From IMG/VR virus record IMGVR_UViG_3300032286_001388, positions 1 to 37,403 of that record: a stretch of 37,403 nt of DNA, one strand, 5' to 3'. Each line of letters begins with the position of its first letter. Position 1 is the first letter of the stretch. Under the pieces are notes generated by a model. That model was not told the DNA's origin and did no database searches. It saw only the letters and a list, made by a program, of their open reading frames with translations. This document shows, piece after piece, positions 23,202 through 35,600 of this stretch. The DNA comes from a virus. Both the position numbers and the translations under genes were made by a program.

Positions 23202-23210
23202 ATAAATAAT
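23202..23210 (+). promoter_or_regulatory. Late-promoter-like box upstream of gp6
   Basis: ATAAATAAT in the 45-base gap between gp25 and gp6, 17 bases before the gp6 ATG. A weak CTGGA-type ribosome site lies between. It would give gp6 and the giant gene their own late transcript. Confidence 0.55.
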
Positions 23211-23226
23211 ACAACCTGGAACAAAA

Positions 23227-26200
23227 ATGGCTCGAACCACAAGACAAACCGCGATATTTGGTGTAGAAGATTGGAAGCGAATCTATCAAACTTACAGAGA
23301 AGCTGACTTCCAAAGTTACGATTTCGAAACCTTACGCAAGAGTTTTGTGGATTATTTGCGCCTGTACTATCCAGAAACCTTTAATGATTACATAGAAAGT
23401 TCAGAGTTTATAGCGTTATTGGATGTCATGGCCTTTATGGGCCAGAGTCTGGCTTTCCGCACAGATCTCAACACCAGAGAAAACTATATTGACACTGCTG
23501 AACGCAGAGACAGCGTGGTCAAACTGGCCAACCTGGTTTCTTACACACCCAAACGCAACACCTGTGCGTCGGGTTATCTCAAAGTATTTTCAGTCACCAC
23601 TTCAGAAAATGTCATAGACTACAACGGAGTCAACTTGGCCAATGTCACAGTCAACTGGGCCGATCCTACCAATTTTGATTGGCAAGAACAGTTTACAGCC
23701 ATTGTCAATGCCAGTTTGGTAGACACACAGCGAGTGGGTCGTCCTGGAGCCAGAAACACAGTATTGGGAATCCGCACAGATGAATACACAGTGAATCTGG
23801 TGCCCGGTTACTTGCCTGTGATACCGTATACCGCCACAGTGGACGGTGTCAACATGCCATTTGAAGCCGTCAACTCCAGCGTGGCTGTAGTGGATGCCAA
23901 CACCAAGTTTGTTTATGAACCCAGTCCGTTGCCCAATGCCAGATTCAATGTGTTATTCCGTAATGATGAATTGGGATTCGCTTCGGCCAACACAGGATAT
24001 TTTTTCTTGTTCAAGCAAGGGGTTTTACAAAATCAAGACTTCAACCTGCCAGAACGCATCAGCAATCGCGAAGTAAACATCAACATCGAAGGAATCAACA
24101 ACACCGACCGTTGGTTATATCAGTTGGATAACATAGGAAACGTTGCTGCCGAATGGCAATTTACCGACAGTGTATATGGAGCTGCGATAGAACAATTGAG
24201 TCCCAGTATTCGCAACTTGTATTCAGTCACATCAAGGACCAATGATCAGATCACCTTGAACTTTGGTGATGGTGTGTTCAGTGCCATTCCAGTTGGTCTG
24301 TTCCGTTGTTATGTGCGGGCCAGCAATGGCCTACAGTACATTATCAATCCTGAAGAAATGCAAAGCGTGGTCATTCCCATCAGTTATGTGAGTCGCACAG
24401 GTCAGATTGAAACTATCACATTCACCTGCGGTATCACAGAACCGGTGTCCAATGCCCAGGCGCGAGAAACCTTGAACGAAATCAAACAGCGTGCTCCGGC
24501 CCGGTACTACACACAAAACCGCATGGTCAATGGAGAAGACTATACCAACTTTCCATTTACACAATACAATAGCATAATCAAGAGTTCGGCACTAAATCGT
24601 GCCAGCATTGGCACCAGCAGATATCTCGATCTTGTGGATGGCACAGGCAAATACAGCTCGACCAACATTTTTTCCAGTGACGGGGCCTTGTATGAAGCCA
24701 ACAACCTGCCCAGCTTTAGTTTTTCCTGGCTCACAGAAAATGACATCACCGGGGTGATCAGCAATCAGATCGAGCCCAACTTGGTCAGATCTGGATCTTT
24801 GCAGTTCTATTACGCCAACTTCCCCAGACCAAACTTGATTCCTTTGGATTGTATCTGGCAGGAAAGCACCACCCTGGCCAATGAAACCACCGGATATTTT
24901 GCCAACTCCAGCGGCACACCTTTGTCACTTGGCACTTATGCCAGCAACAATACAAAGTACATCGTGGTTGGCAGTTTGGTCAAGTTTGTGCCACCGGCGG
25001 GATATTTTTTCAATGCCAGCAATCAACTGGTGGCCGGTGTACCAATCCGGGCCGAAGAAAAACTGGTGTTGTGGGCCAGTCCCGCTGCCATTTATCTCGA
25101 CGGCACCAACAACGGTCAAGGCAACTTCAACAACGGTCAAGGACCGGTGGTCCTCAACGATTACATACCCACTGGAGCCATAGCCACACAAGTCATACCG
25201 TTGTTTGTGACTGATTTAAACTCCACCATAAGACAAAGCATTGTTGATCAGGTTCGTTTGAACCGTAACTTTGGCCTGGGCTACAACAATCTCACTGCCA
25301 CCTGGTATGTGATTACCAGCACAAATCTTGACACAGACGCAACATTTAGTTTGACCAATGCGCAAAGCACTGCGGGCATCAACGACGATGCCAGCTGGTT
25401 GGTACAAGCTGTCACTGATGGTGAAAGATACACAGTAAGTAGCCGGAGCCTGGATTACTACTTTGGTAGTGTGCTAGAAACCAGATTTTTCTTTTATAGT
25501 GGACAACAAATCTACGACAGCAGGACCGGAACCACTGTTAGAGATTTTATCAACGTGCTTAAAACCAACAGCAGGCCTGACAGCAACATGCCCTTGCAAG
25601 GCGACACACGTCTGCGTATCATTGGTCAACCAGTGCAGAGCGATGGCTATGTGGATGACTTCCAGGTCTTGGTAGGGTTCGAGGACAGCGACGGCGACGG
25701 CGTACCTGACAACCCAGACTTTTTTGATGAGATTGTTGCTCCAGAGGTAGACTCCAATCTTAAACTGGTGTTCCTGCAAAGCACAGTGGACTTTGACAAC
25801 TTACAACGTTATCTCTTGGTCGAACCCGGAGTGGTTAATTCAGACTATGCCACCCTGGATGACATTGAATTGGTCAAACAAAGTTACGTGGATGGACAGG
25901 TATTCTATGCCTATGATCAGGCCAGTTTCTACAGCTTGACTGTAAATCTAAACACCGGCGTTCGCACCTTGGTAGCTAGATCAGATTTTATAGCACGTGT
26001 TGGTCGACAGAGCCTGTATTTCCAATACAGACACAACAGTCCGTTGACATCAAGACTGGATCCTGGATCCACCAACATCATTGATCTGTATGTGGTCACA
26101 TTGGAATATTACACAGCCTATCAAAACTGGATCAAAGATTCTACCGGCACTGTGCAAGAGCCTATACCTCCCAGTATCAATCAACTGACCACGGACTATG

Positions 26201-26646
26201 CTGGTCTTCAAACTTACAAGATGATCAGTGACAACGTGATAGTCAACAGCGTAGAATTTAAACCCTTGTTTGGCGCCCTGGCTGCCGAAGAACTGCGAGC
26301 CACCATCAAGGTCATACGTGCTGCCAACAGCACGGCCAGTATCAGCGAAATCAAGAACTTGGTAGTGGCCAACATGGATGCCTATTTCAGCATTGACAAA
26401 TGGAACTTTGGGGATACATTTTATTTTTCAGAGCTGGCTGCATATCTACATTCACAAATTGGCGACATAGTCAGTAGCGTGGTCTTGGTTCCGTTGAATC
26501 AACAAAAATTCTTTGGCGACCTATATGAAATAAGATCCGCACCCAACCAGATATTTGTCAATGCGGCCACGGTCAACAACATTGAAGTAATCCAGGCCCT
26601 GACCAGCACCAATCTACGCACAGCACCCGGTAGTGGAGTAATCTGA
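23227..26646 (+). CDS. gp6: Baseplate wedge protein, T4 gp6 family, enlarged
   Basis: A 1139-residue protein. The first 450 residues contain classic gp6 blocks: TLRKSFVDYLRLYYPETFND, SEFIALLDVMAFMGQSLAFR, NTRENYIDTAERRDSVVKLA and, near 415-435, NEIKQRAPARYYTQNRMVNG. gp6 forms the iris-like ring of the baseplate that opens during contraction. T4 gp6 has 660 residues, so roughly 480 are extra, mostly in the middle and C-terminal half. A DSDGDGVPDNPD loop near residues 819-830 looks like a thrombospondin type 3 calcium site. The C-terminal part (EELRATIKVIRAANSTASIS, then YFSELAAYLHSQIGDIVSSV) again matches the gp6 end, so the extra material is inserted rather than appended. The ATG follows a weak ribosome site. 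Confidence 0.93.
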   Translation: MARTTRQTAIFGVEDWKRIYQTYREADFQSYDFETLRKSFVDYLRLYYPETFNDYIESSEFIALLDVMAFMGQSLAFRTDLNTRENYIDTAERRDSVVKLANLVSYTPKRNTCASGYLKVFSVTTSENVIDYNGVNLANVTVNWADPTNFDWQEQFTAIVNASLVDTQRVGRPGARNTVLGIRTDEYTVNLVPGYLPVIPYTATVDGVNMPFEAVNSSVAVVDANTKFVYEPSPLPNARFNVLFRNDELGFASANTGYFFLFKQGVLQNQDFNLPERISNREVNINIEGINNTDRWLYQLDNIGNVAAEWQFTDSVYGAAIEQLSPSIRNLYSVTSRTNDQITLNFGDGVFSAIPVGLFRCYVRASNGLQYIINPEEMQSVVIPISYVSRTGQIETITFTCGITEPVSNAQARETLNEIKQRAPARYYTQNRMVNGEDYTNFPFTQYNSIIKSSALNRASIGTSRYLDLVDGTGKYSSTNIFSSDGALYEANNLPSFSFSWLTENDITGVISNQIEPNLVRSGSLQFYYANFPRPNLIPLDCIWQESTTLANETTGYFANSSGTPLSLGTYASNNTKYIVVGSLVKFVPPAGYFFNASNQLVAGVPIRAEEKLVLWASPAAIYLDGTNNGQGNFNNGQGPVVLNDYIPTGAIATQVIPLFVTDLNSTIRQSIVDQVRLNRNFGLGYNNLTATWYVITSTNLDTDATFSLTNAQSTAGINDDASWLVQAVTDGERYTVSSRSLDYYFGSVLETRFFFYSGQQIYDSRTGTTVRDFINVLKTNSRPDSNMPLQGDTRLRIIGQPVQSDGYVDDFQVLVGFEDSDGDGVPDNPDFFDEIVAPEVDSNLKLVFLQSTVDFDNLQRYLLVEPGVVNSDYATLDDIELVKQSYVDGQVFYAYDQASFYSLTVNLNTGVRTLVARSDFIARVGRQSLYFQYRHNSPLTSRLDPGSTNIIDLYVVTLEYYTAYQNWIKDSTGTVQEPIPPSINQLTTDYAGLQTYKMISDNVIVNSVEFKPLFGALAAEELRATIKVIRAANSTASISEIKNLVVANMDAYFSIDKWNFGDTFYFSELAAYLHSQIGDIVSSVVLVPLNQQKFFGDLYEIRSAPNQIFVNAATVNNIEVIQALTSTNLRTAPGSGVI

Positions 26647-29600
26647 TGGCCCGTGTCCGCTCGGTTGATTTTTTACCTGAAATATTCCAAACTCCAGTAA
26701 ACAAACAGTTTTTGGCAGCCACTCTGGATCAGCTGATCCAAGAGCCTGCTTTTCAAAAAACCCAAGGCTTTGTGGGACGCAGAGTTGGACCCGGAGTCAA
26801 TGCCAATGACAGGTATGTGATTGAGCCCACCAAATCTCGCAATGAATATCAGTTGGAACCGGGTGTCGTTGGCATCGAACCCGAAAGTACCAAAATACAA
26901 GATGTCATCACTTATCCAGGCATTGGAGATGCCTTGGCTCTGCAAGGGGCTTTCACAAACAATGCTGACAGATTATACACCAGCGAATACTATGCCTGGG
27001 ATCCTTTTGTTGACTTTGACAAGTTTGTAAACTATCAACAGTATTATTGGTTGCCCAATGGTCCTCTAGAAGTAGACGTATCTGCCACAGAAATTCCGCT
27101 CACTGACAACTATGTGGTGACCAGAGCCAATGGTGTTTACACCTTCAGTGGAGTGGCCGGAGACAATCCACAACTTACCTTGGCACGTGGTGGAACTTAT
27201 ACGTTCCAGGTAGCTCAAAATAACAAAGAAACAGTCAACTATCGTGTGACCAATGCAGGTATATCGGCCTATGTAATTGATTATGAAAACAATCCTACAC
27301 TTACCCTGGTGCGTGGTAACACATACATATTCAATCTTTCCTTGAATGGTATTTTTCCCTTTTATATAAAAACACAGGCCAGTCTAGGAAATGTCAACAC
27401 CTATGACACCGGAGTCACCAACAACGGCGCCACCGCAGGCACCGTCACATTTGTAGTGCCGCAAGATGCACCAAATGTGTTATATTACAGCTCATCCACG
27501 CAGTTCAACATGCGCGGTACTATCAACATCATAGATGCCGTTGCTGGTACTGGACCGGGTTTTTGGATACAGGCCAGCCCGGGTGTGAATGGTCGTTTGC
27601 CAGTTACTCCAAATATCAGTTCAAGAGATGTGCTGGGAGTAACCAACAATGGAGAAGACCTAGGCACTGTCACATTCAATGTGCCATCAAGCACAGCACA
27701 AGAATTTTATTACACACTGCCCGATCTAGGACCGGTGAGTTTGATTACCGATCTTGAATTTGATCAGATCAACGGGCAACCAGTCAGCACTTTTATCAAT
27801 ACCTACAACGGTATTGATGACATTTCCGATCTCAACGGTCGCACCTTGGTTTTTCAATACACCGCCAACGGATGGGGTGTAGTTCCCCCAGAAGATCGTT
27901 ACAACATATGGCGGATAACTTATGTCACAGTGCTGAACATTGAGTATATCCAGCTGGTAAATTTTACGCCAGTCAACAATCTTGAAAAATTTAAAATACA
28001 GTATGGTACGGTCTATGCCAGCACCAGTTGGTATAAAACAAACCAAGGAATTTTCCAACAGATACCGTTGCTGACAGCGGTACAAGATGTCCTGTACTAT
28101 CAAGATGCAACAGATCCAGAAATTTTTGGAATCATTAGATTGGTTGATCAACAAGCAGGCATTGAAGACAGCACTCTTGTTACGCAAACCAATCCGGTTC
28201 TCAACATAGATAGTATACTGGGCAAGAAAAATTATACCTCGCCAAATGGGGTAATATTCACCAATGGACTCAAGGTCATTTTCCGAGGTGTGGTAGAACC
28301 ATCCAGTTATACCAATAATGCTTATTATGTAGAAGGAGTGGGCATAGCCATCCAACTGTTGCCTGTGACAGATTTTGTCGTGCCGGAACCATATGTGGAC
28401 GAAGAATTTGTGTTGTTAAATTTTGAAGACAGCACTCTTGTTGCGCCACCCAAACCTGATTATATAACTATCAATCGTGCCAGTCCAGATCTAAATCCCT
28501 GGAGTCGAAGCAATCGATGGTTCCACGTAGATGTGATCAACTACAGCTATGAACAAAACAACACAGTGCCTGTACTGGATAATTTGTCGCGTGGTCGTCG
28601 CCCTATCTTGGAGTTCCAGGCCGGAACCAAGTTATATGATTTTGGCACACAGGGCAAGCAACCTATTAATATCATAGATTTTCAAATCACAGATGCTCTC
28701 AGCAACATCAATGGCACCATTGGATATGGTATAGATGGTTACAATTTTGTCCAAGGCACTCGAGTAATATTTGCCGCCGATACCAACCCAAACGTGAGAA
28801 ACAAAATCTATGAAGTAGAGTTCATAACTCCTGACACCATACCGCCCTTGATCACGCAACCCATTATTAATCTTGTGCCGGCTGCTGATGCCGACGTATT
28901 ATTGAATCAATCCACTGTGTGTTTGAGCGGTAACACCTTGCGTGGTGAGTCATTTTACTATGACGGTGTGACCTGGATACGGGCACAAGAAAAATACGCA
29001 GTCAATCAGGCACCGTTGTTTGATGTCTATGACGGTGCCGGAATCAGTTTTGGAAACAGGGCCAAATATCCCAGTTCAACATTTGTAGGCAGCAAGCTAT
29101 TGAGTTATGCCAACGGGTCCGGTGCTCCTGATCCGGTGTTGGGATATGCATTGAAATACCTTAATCTCAGCAACATCGGTGACATAGTTTTTGACAACAA
29201 TCTATACACAGACACTTTTATATATGTGACCAATAATGTCAGCACAACCAACCCGGTCAGCGACGGACACATCCGCCGGTATTCTAATCGTGTAGATTTT
29301 TCTAGAGAAATAGGTTGGCAAACTGCCGTGACTCCCAGTCTGGTACGACAACAGTTTAGATTCAGCTACGATGGTCTGCCGTTCAAACTCGACATAGCCG
29401 TGGCAACAAACAATGTTGTTCCTGCTGTGCAGATGTTTATCAACGATCAGTTTATCAGCATTGACAAATATACCGTGCAGGTCACAGGATCTGTTACCAC
29501 GGTCACTTTGGTAGACACTTATGTAATCGGAGACATCATTGAACTAGATGTGCTCAGTGATCAGGTATCTTCACAAGGTTTTTATGTGGTACCAATCAAT

Positions 29601-32600
29601 CTTGAAAACAATCCACTCAATGCCAACAGCCCGAACTTTACCTTGGGCACGGTGCGCAGCCATTACAACAGCATAGGAGAAAACCTCCTGGCCCTGCAAG
29701 GGCCCATCAATGGAGCCAACAACACCCGCGACCTTGGCAATATTGTGCCGTATGGTCTGCAGATCCTACAACAAAGCTCTCCACTGACACTGGCAGGATA
29801 TTTTGCAAGAAATCTTGAATATGATATCTATGGTGCCATCGAATACAACAGCAGAGAATATATCAAGTACAAGAATCTGTTGCTGCAAACAGTGATACAA
29901 AATGATTATACCAATCTTTCGGTGTCTGAAACACTGGACCGTGCCATATCCTACATCACGCAAGGTCGCACGGATATCAATCCATTCTATTGGAGCGATA
30001 TGTTGGCCAGCAATCCGATCTATACCCAGACCCTGACAGAAATCACACCCATCACAGTCAATGTGTTTGACACAGTGCAATCCTATGATTTTACCAGTGC
30101 CAATTTCAAAGCCTTGTTGGTCTATTTCACCCGGGGCGAAGACACAGTATTGCTGACACGCAACATTGATTACACAGTCAGCACCGAAGGACCTACTATC
30201 ACAGTGATACTACCTCTGCAGACTGGTGACATCATTGACATCAGAGAGTACAGCAACACAGCCGGAAACTTCTGCCCCAACACACCTACTAAAATGGGAT
30301 TGTATCCCAAATATCTGCCCCGAATATTTGTGGACACTGGCTATTTGACTCCAACCACGGTCATACAAGGGCATGATGGTAGTATCACGGTGGCCTTTGG
30401 TGACATAAGAGATCAGGTGTTGTTGGAGTTTGAAAAGCGCATCTACGACAATCTCAAAACCGATGACAACCCCATACCACTCACGGCCGAAGATGTCATA
30501 CCCGGAGCATTCAGAACCACTGACTATTCTCTCACTGAAATAACCACCATACTAGGCCAGAGCTTTTTGAGTTGGGTTGGGTGGAACAAGTTAGATTACA
30601 AAACACAGGATTACATAGCCGCCAACGCATTTACTTGGAACTACAGCAGCAGCGGCAGCAAGTTGACCAATGGGTCGATCAATAATCTGTCAGAAAGCAA
30701 TCTATTGGGTGCCTGGCGGGGTATCTATCGTTATTTCTATGATACCACTAGTCCAGATACTAGCCCCTGGGAAATGCTGGGATTTACCGAACAGCCGGCG
30801 TGGTGGGAAACCAGATACGGTCCTGCGCCTTATACCAGCGATAACTTGGTGCTGTGGGATGATCTTGAACTAGGACTGGTAGCAGATCCTGTAGCACCAT
30901 ACATACGTCCTAACTATGCACGTCCGGGCCTGACCAAAGTGATACCAGTGGGCACTGAAGGACAACTGTTGCCTCCATCACTGTCAGTGATGGGACAGAC
31001 CGATCCTACCAGCTATGTCAAGAGCTGGGTAGTGGGCGACGGCGGCCCAGTAGAATACAGTTGGTCCGCGTCAAGCAGTTATCCATTTGCGATCATGCGC
31101 TTGCTGGCACTCACACGTCCAGCAGAATTTTTCAGTTTGTTTGCCGACAGAGACCTTTACAAGTTTAACGCAGAGTATGGACAGTATCTATACAATGATC
31201 GTTATAGACTTGATGCCAGTGGTATACAGATCTACGGTAGCCTGGATACCAGAATCAGCAATAATGAAACCATTACAGGAGTTAGCAAAGCCAGCTATAT
31301 CAACTGGATCGTGGATTACAATCAACAACTGGGCAAAAACAGCACGATTGCGTTGACCGTTGCCTTGCAAAATCTAGATGTACGGCTTTGCTATAGAATG
31401 GCCAGTTTTACCAACAAACAATATTTAAAGATTTACACAGAAAAAAGCAGCCCCAACAGTCAAAATTCAAGTTTGTTGTTGCCAGATGAAAGTTACAATC
31501 TGTTGTTGTATAAAAATCAACCTTTTGCAGACATAACTTACAGTGCAGTCATTGTGGAACGTGTGTCCACAGGATATGCAGTGTATGGCTACAGCAATAG
31601 CCAACCTTATTTCAACATCTATGCCAGTGCCAGCAATGGGTTGCTGCAAACAGTCAGCGGTGGCGGAGCCTCGGTACGAGTGCCCGCACAATATACTTCC
31701 ACAGTGGTTCAGATTCCTTACGGATATGTGTTGACCAACACCGCCATGGTGGTTGATTTTATACTCAGTTATGGCGCATATCTGACCAGTCTTGGACTCA
31801 TATTCGATGATCGCTACAACGGATATGAGCTCAACTGGAACCAAATGGCCCAGGAGTTTTTGTATTTTAGCCAGCAGGGCTGGAACACCGGTACATTGAT
31901 CAATCTCAATCCCAGTGCCACCAAAATCACAGCTTATCGCGCAGGTGCAGTGGTTGATATCATCGAAAGCCTGACTCCTGAAAACATGTTGTTGGATCAA
32001 AATCGCACAACCTTTCCCACCAGGGATCTGATCATACAGCGTGAAGGCAACACATTCAGCGCCACCAGCACAAACAATCAGACCATAAGCTATCTCAAAC
32101 TGCGTTTCGTAAACTATGAACACATGGTGGTGCTAGACAATGTCAGTATATTTGCCGACCTACTGTATGATCCTGTGACCTCGGCCCGACAGTATCGTGT
32201 CAGAATCATTGGTGCCACCACCACCGATTGGAATGGGCAACTTGATGCACAAGGATTTATACTAAACAATGACAACGTGCAAGAATGGCAATCTAATCGC
32301 AAATATACCAAGGGCGACATAGTACTGTACAAGAACACTTACTGGTCGGCACAGACCATAGTACAACCCAAGCGCCTGTTTGACTACAATGACTGGGTCA
32401 AGTCAGACTATCAGCTCATACAACAAGGTCTGTTGCCCAACATAGCCAACAAGGCCGATCAGTTGGCCAACAGTTATAATACCTATGGTGCCAATCTTGA
32501 AAGAGACAATGACCTGCTCAGTTACGGTTTGATTGGATTCAGACCCAGACAGTACATGACTTCGTTGAATCTAGACGATGTCAGCCAGGTCAATATCTAT

Positions 32601-35600
32601 CAACAGTTCCTGGGCACCAAAGGTACCACCAGAGCTGCCGAACTCTTTACACGTGCCGATCTTGGCAAAGAAAGTGGCGAATATAAAATCTATGAAAACT
32701 GGGCAGTGCTGGCCGGCACCTACGGAGCCAATGCTAACCGTAGCTTTTTTGAACTCAGACTCAACGAAGATCGACTGCAAAGCAATCCCAGCACAATACA
32801 GCTAGTATTACCGCAACAACCCAGCGACGCTGACCAAACGTTTTTACTTTCCGACATCTGGAGAGAAAGTTACAAGATCACATCTACAGATGTGTTGCCT
32901 ACCACCAATGAATTCAATGGAGATGCAGCCCTGCCCAGTGCAGGTTATGTCAACATAAACGACATTGATATAACCGTGTTTAGTTTGGATGATCCGGCCA
33001 CCCTGGCACAAAACATAGAATCCATTGGTAGAGGTACCTTGATCTGGGTGGCCAAAGTCAACAGTTATGATTGGAACGTTTACAGATGTGAACGAGTCAC
33101 GGGCGTGATAACACAACTCACTGATAACCTCAATGAAACCAGTGTGGCCACGTTCAACGCTGCACACGGATTATCTGTGGGTGACCTAATAATCATTAGA
33201 TATTTCAACGATTCGATCAATGGCGTTTACCGAGTATTGTCAATACCGGGAATACAACAGATTGTCATAGCATTTAACTTTGGCAATACAAATCAAACTG
33301 TGATCACAGGCACGGGCCTGGCATTTTATCTGCAAACCGCTCGTGTGGTCCAAGCCAGCGATGTGGTAAATCTACCTTACAGCAAAGAATTAGTTCCCGG
33401 AGCCAAGGTCTGGGTCGATGACAACGGGCAGGGACAGTGGACTGTGTTGCAAAAACAAAATCCATTCACAATATTTGATAGACTGTTGACAGATCCATTG
33501 GTTCCAAACTCACGCTACGGTTACAGTATAACGCAAAGCAATGACAATTTTGCTGCTATAGTGGGTGCCCCGGATGTCAACAACGGTGCAGGCAGCCTGT
33601 ATGCCTATCGCAGAAACATCATCAACAACTATGAGTTCAACATCGAGTTGACCTTGGATGCCATTGATGTAGTAGGCCTGGGCAATGCCGTGGCATTTGG
33701 TAATTTGACTTGGAGTGTTGCAGGAGCCAGTGCCAGCAGATCCGGCACCGGATATGCCTTGGTATTGTATCTTGTGCCTGGTTCAAACGATTATATATAT
33801 TCTCAACTGTTGCTGGCGCCAGATCAGAATTTTGCACCCACTGGATTCGGCACTGACGTAGCTATAAGCACCAATGAACGTTGGATGTATATCAGTGCTC
33901 CGGGCGCAGATCGCGTGTATGCTTATGCCTTGATTGAGGTAGAAACACAGACCTCGGTTTATTTGACTGATGGTATTACCAATACTTTCAACTACAGCAA
34001 CAACATACAAATTGATCCTGCTTATCCAGAACAACTGACAGTGGCATTGGAAAATCTAATCAATGGTATCAATGTTGATTTGACCTTTGCTGTGAACTAC
34101 AGTATCACGGCTACAGATGTTGTACTCAACACCACACCATCGGCCGGCCTGAGATTGACCATAACCCGACGCAAGGCCGTTGCCTTAGACGACGAAACCT
34201 ACTATGGTGTATTTCCAAATCTCGCAACTGGATCGGGTTTGAATGCCGCCTTTACTGTGAACGTCAAACGTGGAGTGTATTTTCCTACCCTGTTGGTAGC
34301 CGGTGTTGGCTATAACATAGGAGACACACTGACCATATTCGGCACAGTGATAGGTGGACTAACTCCGGCCAATGATTTGGTAATCACTGTGACATCCACA
34401 AGTGGTTCCGGGGCTATAGTATCTTTCTCCCAAACAGGTTCTGGCATAGGAACACAGACAGATTTTAGCTTGACTCCATTTCTTTACACAGCCACCAACA
34501 TTGAATCTTTTACGGTCATAGTAAATGGACAACTACAAAGGCCCCACATTGATTATGAATTTAACAATGACAGCAACCTAATCACACAAGATCTTACATT
34601 TTTGACTGTGCCACCGGTGGGCGCTACTATCAGTGTGAGAGCCAGTGATTATTGGCAGTATGTTAGCACACTCACACCACCCGGATCGGTGGTCAATGCC
34701 GACTACGGAGCCAGTATAACCACCTCTACCGACGGTAGACAGATACTCATTGGAGCTCCCCGCGCCGATGCAGTCGGTGTCAGTCGTGCTGGCACGGTTT
34801 ATGCCTACGATCGAAGTGTATACAGGTTTCTGGTCACAGACACTTCGATACTGACCTATGTCATACCCGGAACATTTACCGAACCAGTTTTTGTCAGCCT
34901 TAACGATGTATTTTTAACCAATACCAATCAATATATAAATGGTCAGTTTTCTGTGGTGGGCAGTGATATCGTGTTGAGTTCTGCGGTGTCATTGACCGTG
35001 GGCGATGTGATAGAAATCGAAACCAATCAGTTCAATCTCATACAGACCATTTCTGCCCAAGAGCCCTTTGATGAATCTAGATTTGGCGCTGCCTTGCAAC
35101 TATGCAACACCGACTGCAGCCTGTATACTGGCAGTCCATTAGCCAGTGTGGATCATCCTCAAGAAGGTCTGGTGCAACGCAATGTAAATCAAAGCCGGGT
35201 GTATGGGGTCATTACCAGCACAATAGCCAATCCTGCTCTCACTGCTGGCAACACACTCAGGATCAACAATACATTGGTCACTGTACCTGTGTCTCCCAAC
35301 AATACCATAGCTGGTCTGGTCGATGCTATCAATACCGCGGCCATACCCAATGTCATAGCATCTTCCACACCCAACCTTGAACTGCCAGGCGATGGCATTA
35401 CCAAAATTTTTGATGTTGGTAGTATCTACAGTGCGGCAGAATCTTATACGGTGCTGGTCTACGTTGATGACACTGCGCAGGTAGAGAATGTCAACTATAC
35501 CTATAACAGCATCACACAACAAATTATTTTTATAGTGGCACCCGGATTTGGACAAGTGATTACAGTGGTATCCGGCAGGATGGTCTTGAACACAGTCAAT

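Noticed and set aside
27726-28355. 209-codon open frame on the minus strand (and a similar one at 31467-32123)
   Set aside because: Both lie inside the continuous giant plus-strand frame and show shadow-like composition with no upstream signals.
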